Origin: an uncultured Lachnospiraceae bacterium
Lineage (GTDB): Bacteria > Bacillota > Clostridia > Lachnospirales > Lachnospiraceae
Direction of reading: 5' to 3'
Length of the DNA stretch: 39,033 nucleotides
Assembly: GCA_947588845.1 (NCBI GenBank)
Contig: CANQAR010000034.1
Span: 1-39,033 of the forward strand
The position numbers and the translations under genes were made by a program. Below the pieces are notes generated by a model that worked only from the letters and a program-made list of their open reading frames with translations, searched no databases and had not been told where the DNA came from. Positions 1 through 7,332 of the stretch are shown here, one piece after another (positions within the stretch are counted from its first letter, which is position 1; each line of letters starts with the position of its first letter).

Positions 1-73
1 GTGTTTTTGGGGTCTCAGTGTCATGCTTTTCCATGTGAACATGGAACGCATGACCTTTCGACCCTGGCATCAT
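1..73 (-). repeat. Dispersed ATGATG/CATCAT element, copy 1 (cut by window edge)
   Basis: These 73 bases are identical to the end of the element at 34826-35073 (bases 35001-35073). They finish with the same CATCAT terminus. The rest of the copy lies outside the window. On the opposite strand the sequence matches the starts of the copies at 3664 and 21407. No transposase is encoded, so it is a non-autonomous dispersed repeat. Confidence 0.85.
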
Positions 74-203
74 GTAATTAATTTAATCATGCCACAAAAT
101 CATGCCGGTGTCAAAAGAAATCAGGAGAAACCATCCCGCGGGATAGCAATGTTTGAACAAATACCAAAAAACAGCAGAACCGAATGCAGATTTTGAGTAT
201 AAG

Positions 204-232
204 TTGACAGAAAAAACAGGGGATGTTATATT
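204..232 (+). promoter_or_regulatory. Sigma-A type promoter of the relict hydroxylase operon
   Basis: TTGACA (204-209) and TATATT (227-232) are separated by 17 bases, a near-consensus housekeeping promoter. It would give a leader of about 80 nt ending in the AAAGGAG ribosome site just before the ATG at 322. The promoter therefore still drives what remains of the locus. Confidence 0.7.
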
Positions 233-321
233 TAACGCAATGAAAATGCACAAATACAGGCGCTGCTTATGCGGTGCGGTCAGGAAAGTTTATTGGAAAG
301 CAGGAAGAAAGGAGACAAAGC

Positions 322-444
322 ATGGAACTGAAACGAGTATACCTGACGATCAATGGAGTTACCAAATCCATTCTTTTCGATCCGGAGAAGGATACGCTGG
401 CGGAGACCCTCAGGAGATACGGATATCTGGGCGTGAAAGCATGA
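322..444 (+). pseudogene. N-terminal [2Fe-2S] fragment of a molybdenum hydroxylase
   Basis: A 40-residue frame starts at an ATG with an excellent ribosome site (GAAAGGAG). It encodes the first beta-grasp strands of a [2Fe-2S] ferredoxin domain of the xanthine/aldehyde oxidoreductase type: MELKRVYLTINGV at the start and ETLRRYGYLGVK at the end. In intact relatives the cluster-binding Cys motif follows at once. Here the frame runs into TGA exactly at that point, and the next bases belong to a different protein. I read this as a deletion junction near 437-441 that removed the rest of the hydroxylase. The stop overlaps the next ATG (ATGA), so translation may still be coupled. Confidence 0.6.
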
Positions 445-1823
445 TTTTTCCGGGCATTGTCTCAAAAATCTGTCCGGGAGACTGCATGAAGAGCTGTGTC
501 CGCGGCCGGCGGACGGGAGACCACAGTGTCGATCTGAAGGCGCTGGAGCAGAGCTGTGTCGAGCATACGGCAAAACAAAAACCGGCCCGTTATACCATTT
601 TGAAGAAACCGCAGAAGGCGGCGGTGATCGGCGCGGGGCTGAGCGGCCTTGCCTGCGCGTACCGCATGGCTTCTTATGGCTACAGTGTCACTGTTTATGA
701 GATGGCGCAGAGCATCGGAGGCAGTGTGCTTTCCGAACTGGATCCGGAAGTCTGCCAGGCAGAGTTTGAGAAAGCGTTTGGCGTGGTGGACTGCGAATTT
801 GTTCTGGGAACCAGGGTGACGAATCTTGCGGAGATCCAGGCAGATGCCATTTATATTGCCACCGGAAAGGACGGGGACGACTTTGGACATTTTGCCGCAG
901 GAGGGAAAGAGTCAGATTTTGAATGTTGCATTGCCGGGGAAGACGGAGACGACTTTGGGCATTTTGCCGCAGGAGAAAAAGAGTCAGATTTTGAACGCTG
1001 CACTGCCGGGGAAGGTGGTGCCGGAAGCGGAGGACTTGTCTGCGGAAATTCCCCGGGAGTTTTTCTGGCCGGTCATGGCGGAGTCAGGAGGAGAACCACG
1101 GAAAAAGGAGCTCCTGCAGCAGGGATCGGAAGGAAAACAGAGGAAAACAGGAAAAACGGCAGAACAAGGATACGTGTACTTGATCCTTGTGCGGCAGCAG
1201 GCAATGATGGGATGGCAAATGCGGTGAGACAGCTGTTAAGGAATGCGGGCTATTCTCTCTTGGACGGAAACGAGCAGCCAGATCCCGCGTGCTGTGGGTT
1301 CGGCGGCCATATTTATCCGGCGGTGCCGGCAGTCTGTGATGCTTTTGCGAAGCGGCGGGTGGAAGGCGAGACGGAAATCTGTGGAGTTTACTGCGCAAAC
1401 TGCAGAGACGCCTATGTGCATGGCGGCGCTGACGCGAGGCATGTGCTGGAACTGATTCTTGGGGAGACGAAACGATGCGCAGCTCTTCCGGAACTGGATG
1501 AGCGCAGAGAGAACCGGCGCAGACTTAAAAGAATTTTTACCGGACAGCCAGAACCGAAGGAGGAGACGGGTATGAAGATTGAGATTCCTGTACAGCTGAT
1601 CGATAAGATGGACCGGGAACTGATTCTTCGGGAACAGGTTCATGCTGTGATTGAAGAAGCGGAAGAAACCGGCAAAAAAGTTTATGATCCGGAACAGGAC
1701 ATTTATTATGCGCATCAAAGGTTTGGATACGCCACCGTCTGGGCGGGATATCAGGTCACGGGAGACGGGGTTCTTGTAACCAGTGTTTACTGCCACCGCG
1801 TAGAGGTAGAGGAGAGTTTGTGA
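441..1823 (+). CDS. Shrunken FAD/dicluster oxidoreductase remnant fused in frame to a small conserved protein
   Basis: The frame from ATG 441 begins with a cluster-binding segment (MIFPGIVSKICPGDC..C), an NAD/FAD fold (AAVIGAGLSGLACAYRMA, then YEMAQSIGG) and a drastically shortened middle holding two 24-residue tandem repeats. Next comes a heterodisulfide-reductase-like CCG region (ACCGFGGHIYP, YCANCRDAYVHGG), and then the small protein that has its own start at 1572. It resembles the pyridine nucleotide-disulfide oxidoreductase/dicluster-binding proteins found beside selenium-dependent molybdenum hydroxylases (the DVU_1557 neighbourhood). The usual N-terminal Cys cluster, most of the FAD/NADPH domains and the stop before 1572 are absent. 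The frame is open but probably a decayed, non-functional fusion. A TTG at 153 would extend it, but lacks homology or a ribosome site. Confidence 0.55.
   Translation: MIFPGIVSKICPGDCMKSCVRGRRTGDHSVDLKALEQSCVEHTAKQKPARYTILKKPQKAAVIGAGLSGLACAYRMASYGYSVTVYEMAQSIGGSVLSELDPEVCQAEFEKAFGVVDCEFVLGTRVTNLAEIQADAIYIATGKDGDDFGHFAAGGKESDFECCIAGEDGDDFGHFAAGEKESDFERCTAGEGGAGSGGLVCGNSPGVFLAGHGGVRRRTTEKGAPAAGIGRKTEENRKNGRTRIRVLDPCAAAGNDGMANAVRQLLRNAGYSLLDGNEQPDPACCGFGGHIYPAVPAVCDAFAKRRVEGETEICGVYCANCRDAYVHGGADARHVLELILGETKRCAALPELDERRENRRRLKRIFTGQPEPKEETGMKIEIPVQLIDKMDRELILREQVHAVIEEAEETGKKVYDPEQDIYYAHQRFGYATVWAGYQVTGDGVLVTSVYCHRVEVEESL
870..1013 (+). repeat. Two 72-bp tandem repeats inside the oxidoreductase remnant
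   Basis: Units 870-941 and 942-1013 encode near-identical 24-residue blocks that start DGDDFGHFAAG and end AGE, with a few substitutions. The length is a multiple of three, so the frame is kept. It sits where the middle of the flavoprotein should be. The block does not resemble the usual FAD/NADPH domain, so it marks a rearrangement site. Confidence 0.9.
1572..1823 (+). CDS. Small conserved protein of the molybdenum-hydroxylase locus (83 aa)
   Basis: An ATG at 1572 follows the strong ribosome site AAGGAGGAG with good spacing. The product begins MKIEIPVQLIDKMDRE and has a helical middle and a C-terminal beta-rich part (YATVWAGYQVTGDGVLV). I do not know its function. In related loci a protein of about this size lies between the dicluster oxidoreductase and the four-Cys redox peptide, which is exactly its place here. 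It overlaps the next start (TGATG). It is in frame with the upstream remnant with no stop between them, so it may be made both alone and as the tail of a fusion. The separate start is favoured by the ribosome site. Confidence 0.6.
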   Translation: MKIEIPVQLIDKMDRELILREQVHAVIEEAEETGKKVYDPEQDIYYAHQRFGYATVWAGYQVTGDGVLVTSVYCHRVEVEESL

Positions 1824-1999
1824 TGGAATGTGCAAAATGCAATGTAAAAATGGAGCTGAGAAAGACAACGTTCCGTTATCTCGGCCATGAGATGACGCAC
1901 CCGATTCTTCGCTGCCCGGTCTGCGGACAGGCTTTTATCCCGGAAGAACTGGCGAATGGAAAAATTCTGAGCGTGGAAAAGGTGCTGGAAGATAAATAA
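1823..1999 (+). CDS. DVU_1557-like four-Cys redox peptide (58 aa)
   Basis: The start codon overlaps the preceding stop (TGATG), showing translational coupling. The 58-residue product has two CxxC pairs, MECAKC near the start and LRCPVCGQAF near residue 31, typical of a rubredoxin-like or zinc-ribbon fold. Small proteins of this kind accompany the dicluster oxidoreductase in selenium-dependent molybdenum hydroxylase clusters, where they are proposed redox partners. The gene itself looks intact even though the hydroxylase is gone. Family placement is from context and size, so an ordinary zinc ribbon remains possible. Confidence 0.6.
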   Translation: MECAKCNVKMELRKTTFRYLGHEMTHPILRCPVCGQAFIPEELANGKILSVEKVLEDK

Positions 2000-2106
2000 A
2001 GACGGATGATTTCCGCACAAAATATGTGGAAATTCTAAGGACCGCGGAGCGGTTGAACACAGGGTAACAGCAGCAGCGAGGGGAAGCAGGAGGATTGATA
2101 AATAAC

Positions 2107-2301
2107 ATGGACTATGCAGTGGGAGATATCGTCAAACTGAAAAAGAAACATCCCTGCGGCAGCCAGGAATGGGAGATTCTGCGGGTGGGCGCGGATTTCA
2201 GGCTGAAATGTCTGGGCTGTGGCCACCAGATCATGACGCCCAGGAAGCTCGTTGAAAAAAATACCAGAGGGCTTCGAAAAAAGCTTGAAAATGCTGAATA
2301 A
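2107..2301 (+). CDS. DUF951 family protein (64 aa)
   Basis: A small protein beginning MDYAVGDIVKLKKKHPCG, with a KCLGCGH segment near residue 38 and a basic C terminus (TRGLRKKLE). These are the hallmarks of DUF951, a short SH3-like/OB-like family found beside rpsF in many Firmicutes. An AGGAGG site lies 13 bases before ATG 2107. A TTG at 2095 is only one base after that site and is rejected as start. The function is unknown; the Cys and His pattern and basic tail would suit metal or nucleic-acid binding, but that is inference. Confidence 0.85.
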   Translation: MDYAVGDIVKLKKKHPCGSQEWEILRVGADFRLKCLGCGHQIMTPRKLVEKNTRGLRKKLENAE

Positions 2302-2331
2302 TTGTGATAAAGTAATTTTTCGTGATATATT
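2302..2331 (+). promoter_or_regulatory. Promoter of the rpsF-ssb-rpsR operon
   Basis: TTGTGA (2302-2307) and TATATT (2326-2331) are 18 bases apart, directly after the DUF951 stop. This gives a leader of about 50 nt before rpsF, so the ribosomal operon can be transcribed separately from DUF951. Confidence 0.5.
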
Positions 2332-2339
2332 ATTTCCTT

Positions 2340-2360
2340 GCTCTTCCTGCGGGGAAGGGC
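2340..2360 (+). promoter_or_regulatory. Leader hairpin upstream of rpsF
   Basis: GCTCTTCC (2340-2347) pairs with GGAAGGGC (2353-2360) around a five-base loop, ten bases before the AAGGAGG ribosome site. S6:S18 autoregulatory leaders are known in this operon family. I cannot confirm that this hairpin has the protein-binding bulge, so this is only a candidate. Confidence 0.35.
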
Positions 2361-2386
2361 CAGAGACCATAAGGAGGTGCGAAAGC

Positions 2387-2674
2387 ATGAACAAGTATGA
2401 ATTAGCAGTAGTTGTCAGCGCGAAGATTGAAGATGAGGAGAGAGCCGCTGTGATCGAGAGAGTGAAGGATGTTATCACACGTTTCGGCGGCACGATCACC
2501 GAGGTAGACGAGTGGGGCAAGAGAAGACTCGCTTACGAGATTCAGAAAATGCGTGAAGGATTCTACTACTTCGTTCGTTTTGAAGCTGATGCGAAGTGCC
2601 CGGCGGAAGTCGAGTCGCGTGTCCGTATCATGGACAATGTCATCAGATATTTATGCGTTAGACAGGATGCATAG
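2387..2674 (+). CDS. rpsF: 30S ribosomal protein bS6
   Basis: The 95-residue protein begins MNKYELAVVVSAKIEDEER and contains the bS6 signature GGTITEVDEWGKRRLAYEI followed by EGFYYFVRFEA, giving the full ferredoxin-like fold. It is a ribosomal platform protein that binds 16S rRNA with bS18. The start at 2387 is fixed by AAGGAGGTG seven bases upstream. An in-frame upstream extension from 2252 has no ribosome site and overlaps DUF951. It is followed after 19 bases by ssb and then rpsR, the classic order. Confidence 0.97.
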   Translation: MNKYELAVVVSAKIEDEERAAVIERVKDVITRFGGTITEVDEWGKRRLAYEIQKMREGFYYFVRFEADAKCPAEVESRVRIMDNVIRYLCVRQDA

Positions 2675-2693
2675 ATAGAAAAGAGGAGATAGA

Positions 2694-3185
2694 ATGAATA
2701 AAGTCATCTTAATGGGACGTTTGACAAGAGATCCTGAAATCCGTTATTCTGCGGGAGAAAGTTCGACAGCGGTTGCCAGGTACTCTCTGGCAGTGGACCG
2801 CAGATTCCGCCGTGACGGAGAGGCGAACGTCGATTTTATCAATTGTGTTGCTTTTGGGCGAACTGCAGAGTTTGCGGAGCGGTATTTCCGTCAGGGAACC
2901 AAGATTGCGATAACCGGCAGGATCCAGACCGGAAGCTATACAAACAGAGATGGCCAGAAAGTATATACGACAGATGTGGTTGTAGAAGAGCAGGAGTTTG
3001 CGGAGAGCAAGGCGGCGGCCAATGAATATAATGCCGCACGTCAGTCTGCCGCGCCGGCGCCGATGCCGGCCCCGGCTCAGAGTCCGCGGGAAGCAGTTCC
3101 GATGCCGAACCCCAGCCAGGCATCTGCGGGGGACGGCTTCATGAATATTCCGGATGGAATTGACGAGGAGCTTCCGTTCAATTAA
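2694..3185 (+). CDS. ssb: Single-stranded DNA-binding protein
   Basis: The 163-residue protein opens MNKVILMGRLTRDPEIRY and has an OB-fold of about 105 residues with the SSB core motifs VDFINCVAFGRTAEF and KIAITGRIQTGSY. A low-complexity Ala/Pro linker (about 110-150) leads to the acidic tip DEELPFN that recruits partner proteins. It coats single-stranded DNA in replication, repair and recombination. The ribosome site is GAGGAG just before the ATG. It lies between rpsF and rpsR, as usual in Firmicutes. Confidence 0.97.
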   Translation: MNKVILMGRLTRDPEIRYSAGESSTAVARYSLAVDRRFRRDGEANVDFINCVAFGRTAEFAERYFRQGTKIAITGRIQTGSYTNRDGQKVYTTDVVVEEQEFAESKAAANEYNAARQSAAPAPMPAPAQSPREAVPMPNPSQASAGDGFMNIPDGIDEELPFN

Positions 3186-3224
3186 AAGCGGCAGTTTGAT
3201 TCATGCGTAAAAGGAGGAAGAACC

Positions 3225-3488
3225 ATGGCATTCAATAAAGACAGAGGCGACGCCCCGATGAGAAAAAGAGGCGTTATCCGCAGAAGAAAGAAAGTATGCG
3301 TATTTTGCGGCAAAGAGAATAACGAGATCGATTACAAGGATGTAAACAAGCTGAAAAGATACGTATCCGAGCGAGGAAAAATTCTTCCGAGAAGAATTAC
3401 AGGCAACTGCGCGAAGCATCAGAGAGCGCTGACCGTAGCGATCAAACGCTCCCGTCACGTTGCTCTTATGCCGTACGTTCAGGATTAA
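3225..3488 (+). CDS. rpsR: 30S ribosomal protein bS18 (zinc-binding form)
   Basis: The 87-residue protein has the bS18 core ([48 protein letters not shown]). It keeps CVFC near residues 25-28 with NCAKH further on, so it is the C+ form that coordinates zinc. It binds bS6 on the small-subunit platform. An AAAGGAGGA site precedes the ATG. It is the last gene of the operon and is followed by a strong terminator. Confidence 0.97.
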   Translation: MAFNKDRGDAPMRKRGVIRRRKKVCVFCGKENNEIDYKDVNKLKRYVSERGKILPRRITGNCAKHQRALTVAIKRSRHVALMPYVQD

Positions 3489-3530
3489 TCTGACGGGCGT
3501 TGGTCCCGGTTTGAATAAGATGGACAAGGT

Positions 3531-3576
3531 GGAATCCCTGCCGCTGGTTTTAACAGCGGCAGGGATTCCTTGTTTT
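3531..3576 (+). terminator. Intrinsic terminator after rpsR
   Basis: A perfect 16-bp inverted repeat (GGAATCCCTGCCGCTG at 3531-3546, its complement at 3554-3569) with a seven-base loop is followed by TTGTTTT. It ends the rpsF-ssb-rpsR transcript. Confidence 0.95.
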
Positions 3577-3663
3577 ACGCAGTAACCGTGCAGACGAGCA
3601 GGAGGAAATGCCTGATTCTTATGGTTGCATGAAATTTCTTCCGGTGCTATACTTTACATAGTA

Positions 3664-3980
3664 ATGATGCCAGAGTCGAAAGGTCATGTGTTCCATGTTC
3701 ATATGGAAAAGCATGACACTGAGACCAAAAAAACACCGAAAAGAAGCCGTTTTTCATGGAAAAATGTGAAGATTTGAGGTGTTTCAGGATTTCGGGGGCG
3801 CTGTGCGCCAGTGGCGCACGTTCAGCGCCGGTTCTGAGCGCCAGCGGCGCTCGTTTAGAACCGACCGAAGCGGAGCGGAGACCCGGAGTGAAACGGAGAT
3901 TCGGGAGCACGAAGCGCGGAGAAACCACGGCATCATGGGGCAAACTACTTTTTGACGTTTTTTGCCCCCGGCAGCATCAT
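3664..3980 (+). repeat. Dispersed ATGATG/CATCAT element, copy 2 (317 bp)
   Basis: It runs from ATGATGCC (3664) to GCAGCATCAT (3980). The first 120 bases match the copies at 21407 and, in reverse, 34826 and 1. The interior has a GC-rich snapback region (GCGCCAGTGGCGC; GCGCCAGCGGCGC) that is longer than in the 34826 copy. The last 60 bases (GGAGAAACCACGGCATCATG onward) match that copy again. It fills the 442-base gap between the rpsR terminator and the XpaC-like gene, which holds no other convincing gene. The open frames across it are repeat-derived. Confidence 0.85.
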
Positions 3981-4018
3981 CGAAAACGGGAACGATCAAG
4001 GATTTGGGAGAAGGGAAA

Positions 4019-5755
4019 ATGGCAAAAAACGACTGGTATGAGGCGGGGGAAGCGATCCGCAATCTGGTGCAGAACGCGGTGGAGAATCAGGATTTTACCC
4101 AGCTTAGTTCGACGATCACGAATGTGATAAATCAGACGGTGGATGGATTTCAGGATGCGCTGTGGGAATCTCTCCGGGGACGTCCGCAAAGCGGCCGGGA
4201 AGGCAGCGGGGAACGCGCCGGGGATCAGTCATGGAATGACCGCGGCGGCAAAGAAAAACAGGCGCAGAATGACCGGGAAGATTATGCGGAACATTCCCGG
4301 GATTATCGGGGGGATGAGGCAGGCCGCGCGCAGAATTACTGGGAAAGGACTGCGGAGCAGTTTCGGGATGACGGCAGGAACGATACATACGATGATCAGT
4401 CTGGCAGCGCCGGGGGAAATTATCATTACCGTATGGGAGGGGTGAGATTCTCCGGGCAGGAGGCGGCCGACCGCATCCGGCGGAATATGGAAGAGAAAAG
4501 GCAGGAGATCCGCCCGGTCAGCAATCTGAAAGCGCCCGGGCGGGCGATTGGATGGTTCCTGGCGGCGACGGGCTACGGTTTTGGAAGCATGTTCGGACTT
4601 GCTCTTGTGATCGTTGCGGTCATCGGCGACGCGGTGGGCGGAATTCCGGATTTTGTCTATGTAATTCTTGGTCTTTTCACAGGTTTGAATCTGTGGATGG
4701 GCTCCGTGGGCAGCGAACGCCTTGGACTGGCAAGCCGCTTTCGGAGGTATGTGGCGATGCTGGGAAACAGGACTTTCTGTACTATAGAGGAACTTGCCTC
4801 AGGAACCGGAAAGACGATCAAATATATCAGAAAAGATCTGAAAAAGATGCTGCGCAGAGGATTTTTCCCGGAGGGGCATCTTGACCGGAAGGAAACATGT
4901 CTGATTACGGACAATGAGACGTATCAGCAGTACCTGCTCACGCAGCAGGAAGCGGACCGCAGAGCTGTCTTTGGAGAGGCGGCGTGGTCCGCGGAAAACG
5001 CCGGTGCGGGCAACGGTTCGGTTTCCGGGAGTGCCGGAAGCGGTTTAAATTCTGGACAGGCTGGCGGCGCTGGAGGAACTTCGGGTAACTGGTCGGATGG
5101 CACAAAGGGCGGCAGAGGTTCCGGACGGTCTGACAGTTCCCGGGAAAGTGCGGCTGCCCGGCCGGGTGGAGAAACGGATAATTCGGATTTCGGACGTTTT
5201 GGCAGTGCCGGACAGAGTTCAGATAACCGGGCAGACGAGGGAAGCAAGGGCCGGGATTTTGGAGAGAGAGACAAAACACAGGCGAATGGAAATCCGCAGG
5301 CCGCCCTGAACCAGGAATGCGGAAAGCTGATTGAGGAAGGCAGACGTTACATAGCGCATATCCGCGAGTGTAACGACAAAATTCCGGGAGAGGAAATATC
5401 GGCGAAACTGGACCGGCTGGAGCTGGTGGTCACGAGAATTTTCAGGGAAGTAGAGCGCAGGCCGGAGCTTGCGCCTGAGTTGCGGAAAATGATGAGCTAT
5501 TATCTGCCGACCACGCAGAAGCTGATCGATGCCTACTGCCAGTTTGATGAACAGCCGATCCGCGGGCAGAATATAGACAGCACGAAGAGGGAGATCGAGA
5601 ACGCTCTTGATACGATCAATCAGGCATTCGAGAATCTGCTGGACGGCTTTTTTGAGAATACCGCGTGGGATATTTCCTCCGATATTTCTGTTCTGCACAC
5701 GATGTTCGCGCAGGAAGGACTTACGGGCAAGGATTTCCCGAAGGGCGGGAAATGA
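4019..5755 (+). CDS. XpaC-like 5-bromo-4-chloroindolyl phosphate hydrolysis family protein
   Basis: This is a 578-residue protein. The N-terminal 170 residues are polar, followed by two membrane segments (about residues 185-235; GYGFGSMFGLALVIVAVIG and VYVILGLFTGLNLWMGS). A winged-helix-like stretch comes next (TIEELASGTGKTIKYIRKDL), then a Gly/Ser-rich linker (about 320-430). The C-terminal helical domain (KLIEEGRRYIAHIRECN to FAQEGLTGKDFP) resembles the XpaC/Halogen_Hydrol family. XpaC pairs with TelA, which is the next gene. The pair is linked to envelope stress and toxic-anion tolerance, but the biochemical role is unclear. Start 4019 follows GGGAG and lies 39 bases after the dispersed repeat. 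The long Gly/Ser linker is unusual for the family. Confidence 0.75.
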   Translation: MAKNDWYEAGEAIRNLVQNAVENQDFTQLSSTITNVINQTVDGFQDALWESLRGRPQSGREGSGERAGDQSWNDRGGKEKQAQNDREDYAEHSRDYRGDEAGRAQNYWERTAEQFRDDGRNDTYDDQSGSAGGNYHYRMGGVRFSGQEAADRIRRNMEEKRQEIRPVSNLKAPGRAIGWFLAATGYGFGSMFGLALVIVAVIGDAVGGIPDFVYVILGLFTGLNLWMGSVGSERLGLASRFRRYVAMLGNRTFCTIEELASGTGKTIKYIRKDLKKMLRRGFFPEGHLDRKETCLITDNETYQQYLLTQQEADRRAVFGEAAWSAENAGAGNGSVSGSAGSGLNSGQAGGAGGTSGNWSDGTKGGRGSGRSDSSRESAAARPGGETDNSDFGRFGSAGQSSDNRADEGSKGRDFGERDKTQANGNPQAALNQECGKLIEEGRRYIAHIRECNDKIPGEEISAKLDRLELVVTRIFREVERRPELAPELRKMMSYYLPTTQKLIDAYCQFDEQPIRGQNIDSTKREIENALDTINQAFENLLDGFFENTAWDISSDISVLHTMFAQEGLTGKDFPKGGK

Positions 5756-5766
5756 TTGTACCGGGT

Positions 5767-6010
5767 TTTCCGGGAGAAAGTGACTTTGCCGAAGATCAGA
5801 ATGGCGAGGCAGAAAAAACCGAACGCAGCAGGAGATTCTCCGGATGAAGACTTTCCAGGAGGAAGTGATTTTGCCGAAAATCAGAATGGCGAGGCAGAAA
5901 AAACCGAACGCAGCAGGAAATTCTCTGGATGAAAATTTTCCGGAAGGAAGTGATTTCGCCGGAGAACAAAGCAGCCAGAACAGAAAAGCAGCCGGTAGCA
6001 GGAGAAATAC
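5767..6010 (+). repeat. Three 85-bp tandem repeats between xpaC-like gene and telA
   Basis: Units start at 5767, 5852 and 5937. The first two are about 90% identical; the third diverges in its second half. Each contains GAAAGTGAC/GGAAGTGAT followed by TTTGCCGAA. Since 85 is not a multiple of three, each unit shifts frame. The same acidic peptide (SDFAE.QNGEAEKTERSR) is readable in a different frame in units 1 and 2. The third unit is read in frame with telA. Confidence 0.9.
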
Positions 6011-6026
6011 GAGGAGGAAACAGAAA

Positions 6027-7181
6027 ATGAGTGACCAGTTTAAAGATTACGCAGACGCGCCGACGCCGGTGCTGACTTTCGGCACACCTCTGCCGGAAGA
6101 GAAGAAAGTGCCTGAACCTGAGCCGGAGCCGGAACCGGCGAAGCCGCAGCTTGACGATAGTATGTTGTCCGAGGAAGAGCGGAAGATGGTGGATGATTTC
6201 AGCAGGCAGATCGATCTGCATGACTCAAACGGGATTCTGCAGTATGGCGCAGGGACACAGCACAAGATGGCCGAATTTTCAGAAAGTGCGCTGAATACGG
6301 TACGTACGAAGGATCTTGGGGAAGTCGGCGATATGATTTCCGGACTTGTGAGCGAGCTGAAGAGCTTTGACGCGGAGGAGGAAGACAAAGGCTTTTTCGG
6401 ATTTTTCAAAAAGAGCGGAAACAAAATCACGGCCATGAAGGCGAAGTATGAGAAGGCGGAAGTCAACGTGGAGAAGATCAGCGAGGTGCTGGAGGGGCAT
6501 CAGATCCAGCTTATGAAGGATGTCGCCATGCTGGACAAGATGTACGGCCTGAACCTTTCCTATTTTAAGGAGCTGTCCATGTACATTCTCGCGGGGAAAA
6601 AACGCCTGCAGGAGGTCCGGGACACGGAACTTGCGGATCTGGTCAGAAAAGCGCAGACGTCCAATCTTCCTGAGGATGCGCAGGCCGCGAAGGATGTGGA
6701 GGATCTCTGCGAACGTTTTGAAAAGAAAATCCATGATCTTGAGCTGACCAGAATGATCGCGATTCAGACGGCCCCGCAGATCCGTCTGGTGCAGTCGAGC
6801 AACACGATGATGATCGAAAAGATACAGACTACGCTTGTCAATACGATACCGCTCTGGAAGAGTCAGATGGTTATCGCACTCGGCGTCGAGCACGCGAACC
6901 AGGCGGCGAAAGCGCAGAGGGAAGTCACGGACATGACGAATCAGCTCCTGCGTAAAAATGCCGAGGCCCTGAAAATGGCTACGGTTGAGAGCGCAAAGGC
7001 TTCCGAGCGCGGGATCGTCGACCTGGATACGCTCAAGAATACGAACGCGGCTTTGATCAATACGCTGGACGAGGTCATGAAGATTCAGGAGGAAGGACGT
7101 CAGAAACGGTATGCCGCCGAGGAAGAGCTGAACCGCATGGAGCAGGAGCTCAAGAACAAGCTGCTGGAGATCCGCAGATAA
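6027..7181 (+). CDS. telA: TelA-like toxic anion resistance protein
   Basis: The 384-residue protein has a Pro/Glu-rich N terminus (PEPEPEPEPAKP, about 31-42) and then a long, mostly alpha-helical body typical of the TelA family (GFFGFFKKSGNKI, ILAGKKRLQEV, QTAPQIRLVQSSNTMMIEKI, QAAKAQREVTDMTNQLLRKN). TelA proteins are cytoplasmic and associated with tellurite, bacteriocin and cell-envelope resistance. They usually sit beside XpaC, as here. Start 6027 has GAGGAGGAAA just upstream. An in-frame ATG at 5844, inside the tandem repeats, lacks a ribosome site. Confidence 0.9.
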   Translation: MSDQFKDYADAPTPVLTFGTPLPEEKKVPEPEPEPEPAKPQLDDSMLSEEERKMVDDFSRQIDLHDSNGILQYGAGTQHKMAEFSESALNTVRTKDLGEVGDMISGLVSELKSFDAEEEDKGFFGFFKKSGNKITAMKAKYEKAEVNVEKISEVLEGHQIQLMKDVAMLDKMYGLNLSYFKELSMYILAGKKRLQEVRDTELADLVRKAQTSNLPEDAQAAKDVEDLCERFEKKIHDLELTRMIAIQTAPQIRLVQSSNTMMIEKIQTTLVNTIPLWKSQMVIALGVEHANQAAKAQREVTDMTNQLLRKNAEALKMATVESAKASERGIVDLDTLKNTNAALINTLDEVMKIQEEGRQKRYAAEEELNRMEQELKNKLLEIRR

Positions 7182-7212
7182 AAATATTTCTTGAATCATA
7201 GAAGGATACATT

Positions 7213-7311
7213 CCTCGCCCTTTGGGGCGTACAAACTAATACCGAGCGCAGCGAGGTTGGAGCGAATACCCCGCTCCTGCTTCGCAGGAGACAAACGCCT
7301 TTGTGGCGTTT
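7213..7311. repeat. Cluster of short hairpins between convergent genes
   Basis: Three small inverted repeats occur in 100 bases: CGCCC/GGGGCG (7216-7229), CTCCTGC/GCAGGAG (7274-7290) and AAACGCC/GGCGTTT (7293-7311). Two are followed by ACAAAC. They separate the convergent telA and response-regulator genes and could end transcription from both sides, but no long T run follows any of them. Confidence 0.5.
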
Positions 7312-7332
7312 AAGTGCCTGCGCCGGGGAAGT

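Noticed and set aside
153-440. TTG-started in-frame extension upstream of the oxidoreductase remnant
   Set aside because: It lacks a ribosome site, crosses the promoter and the [2Fe-2S] fragment in another frame, and does not resemble a protein.
5767-6010. CRISPR array
   Set aside because: The repeats are contiguous, 85 bp long and have no spacers. No cas genes are present.
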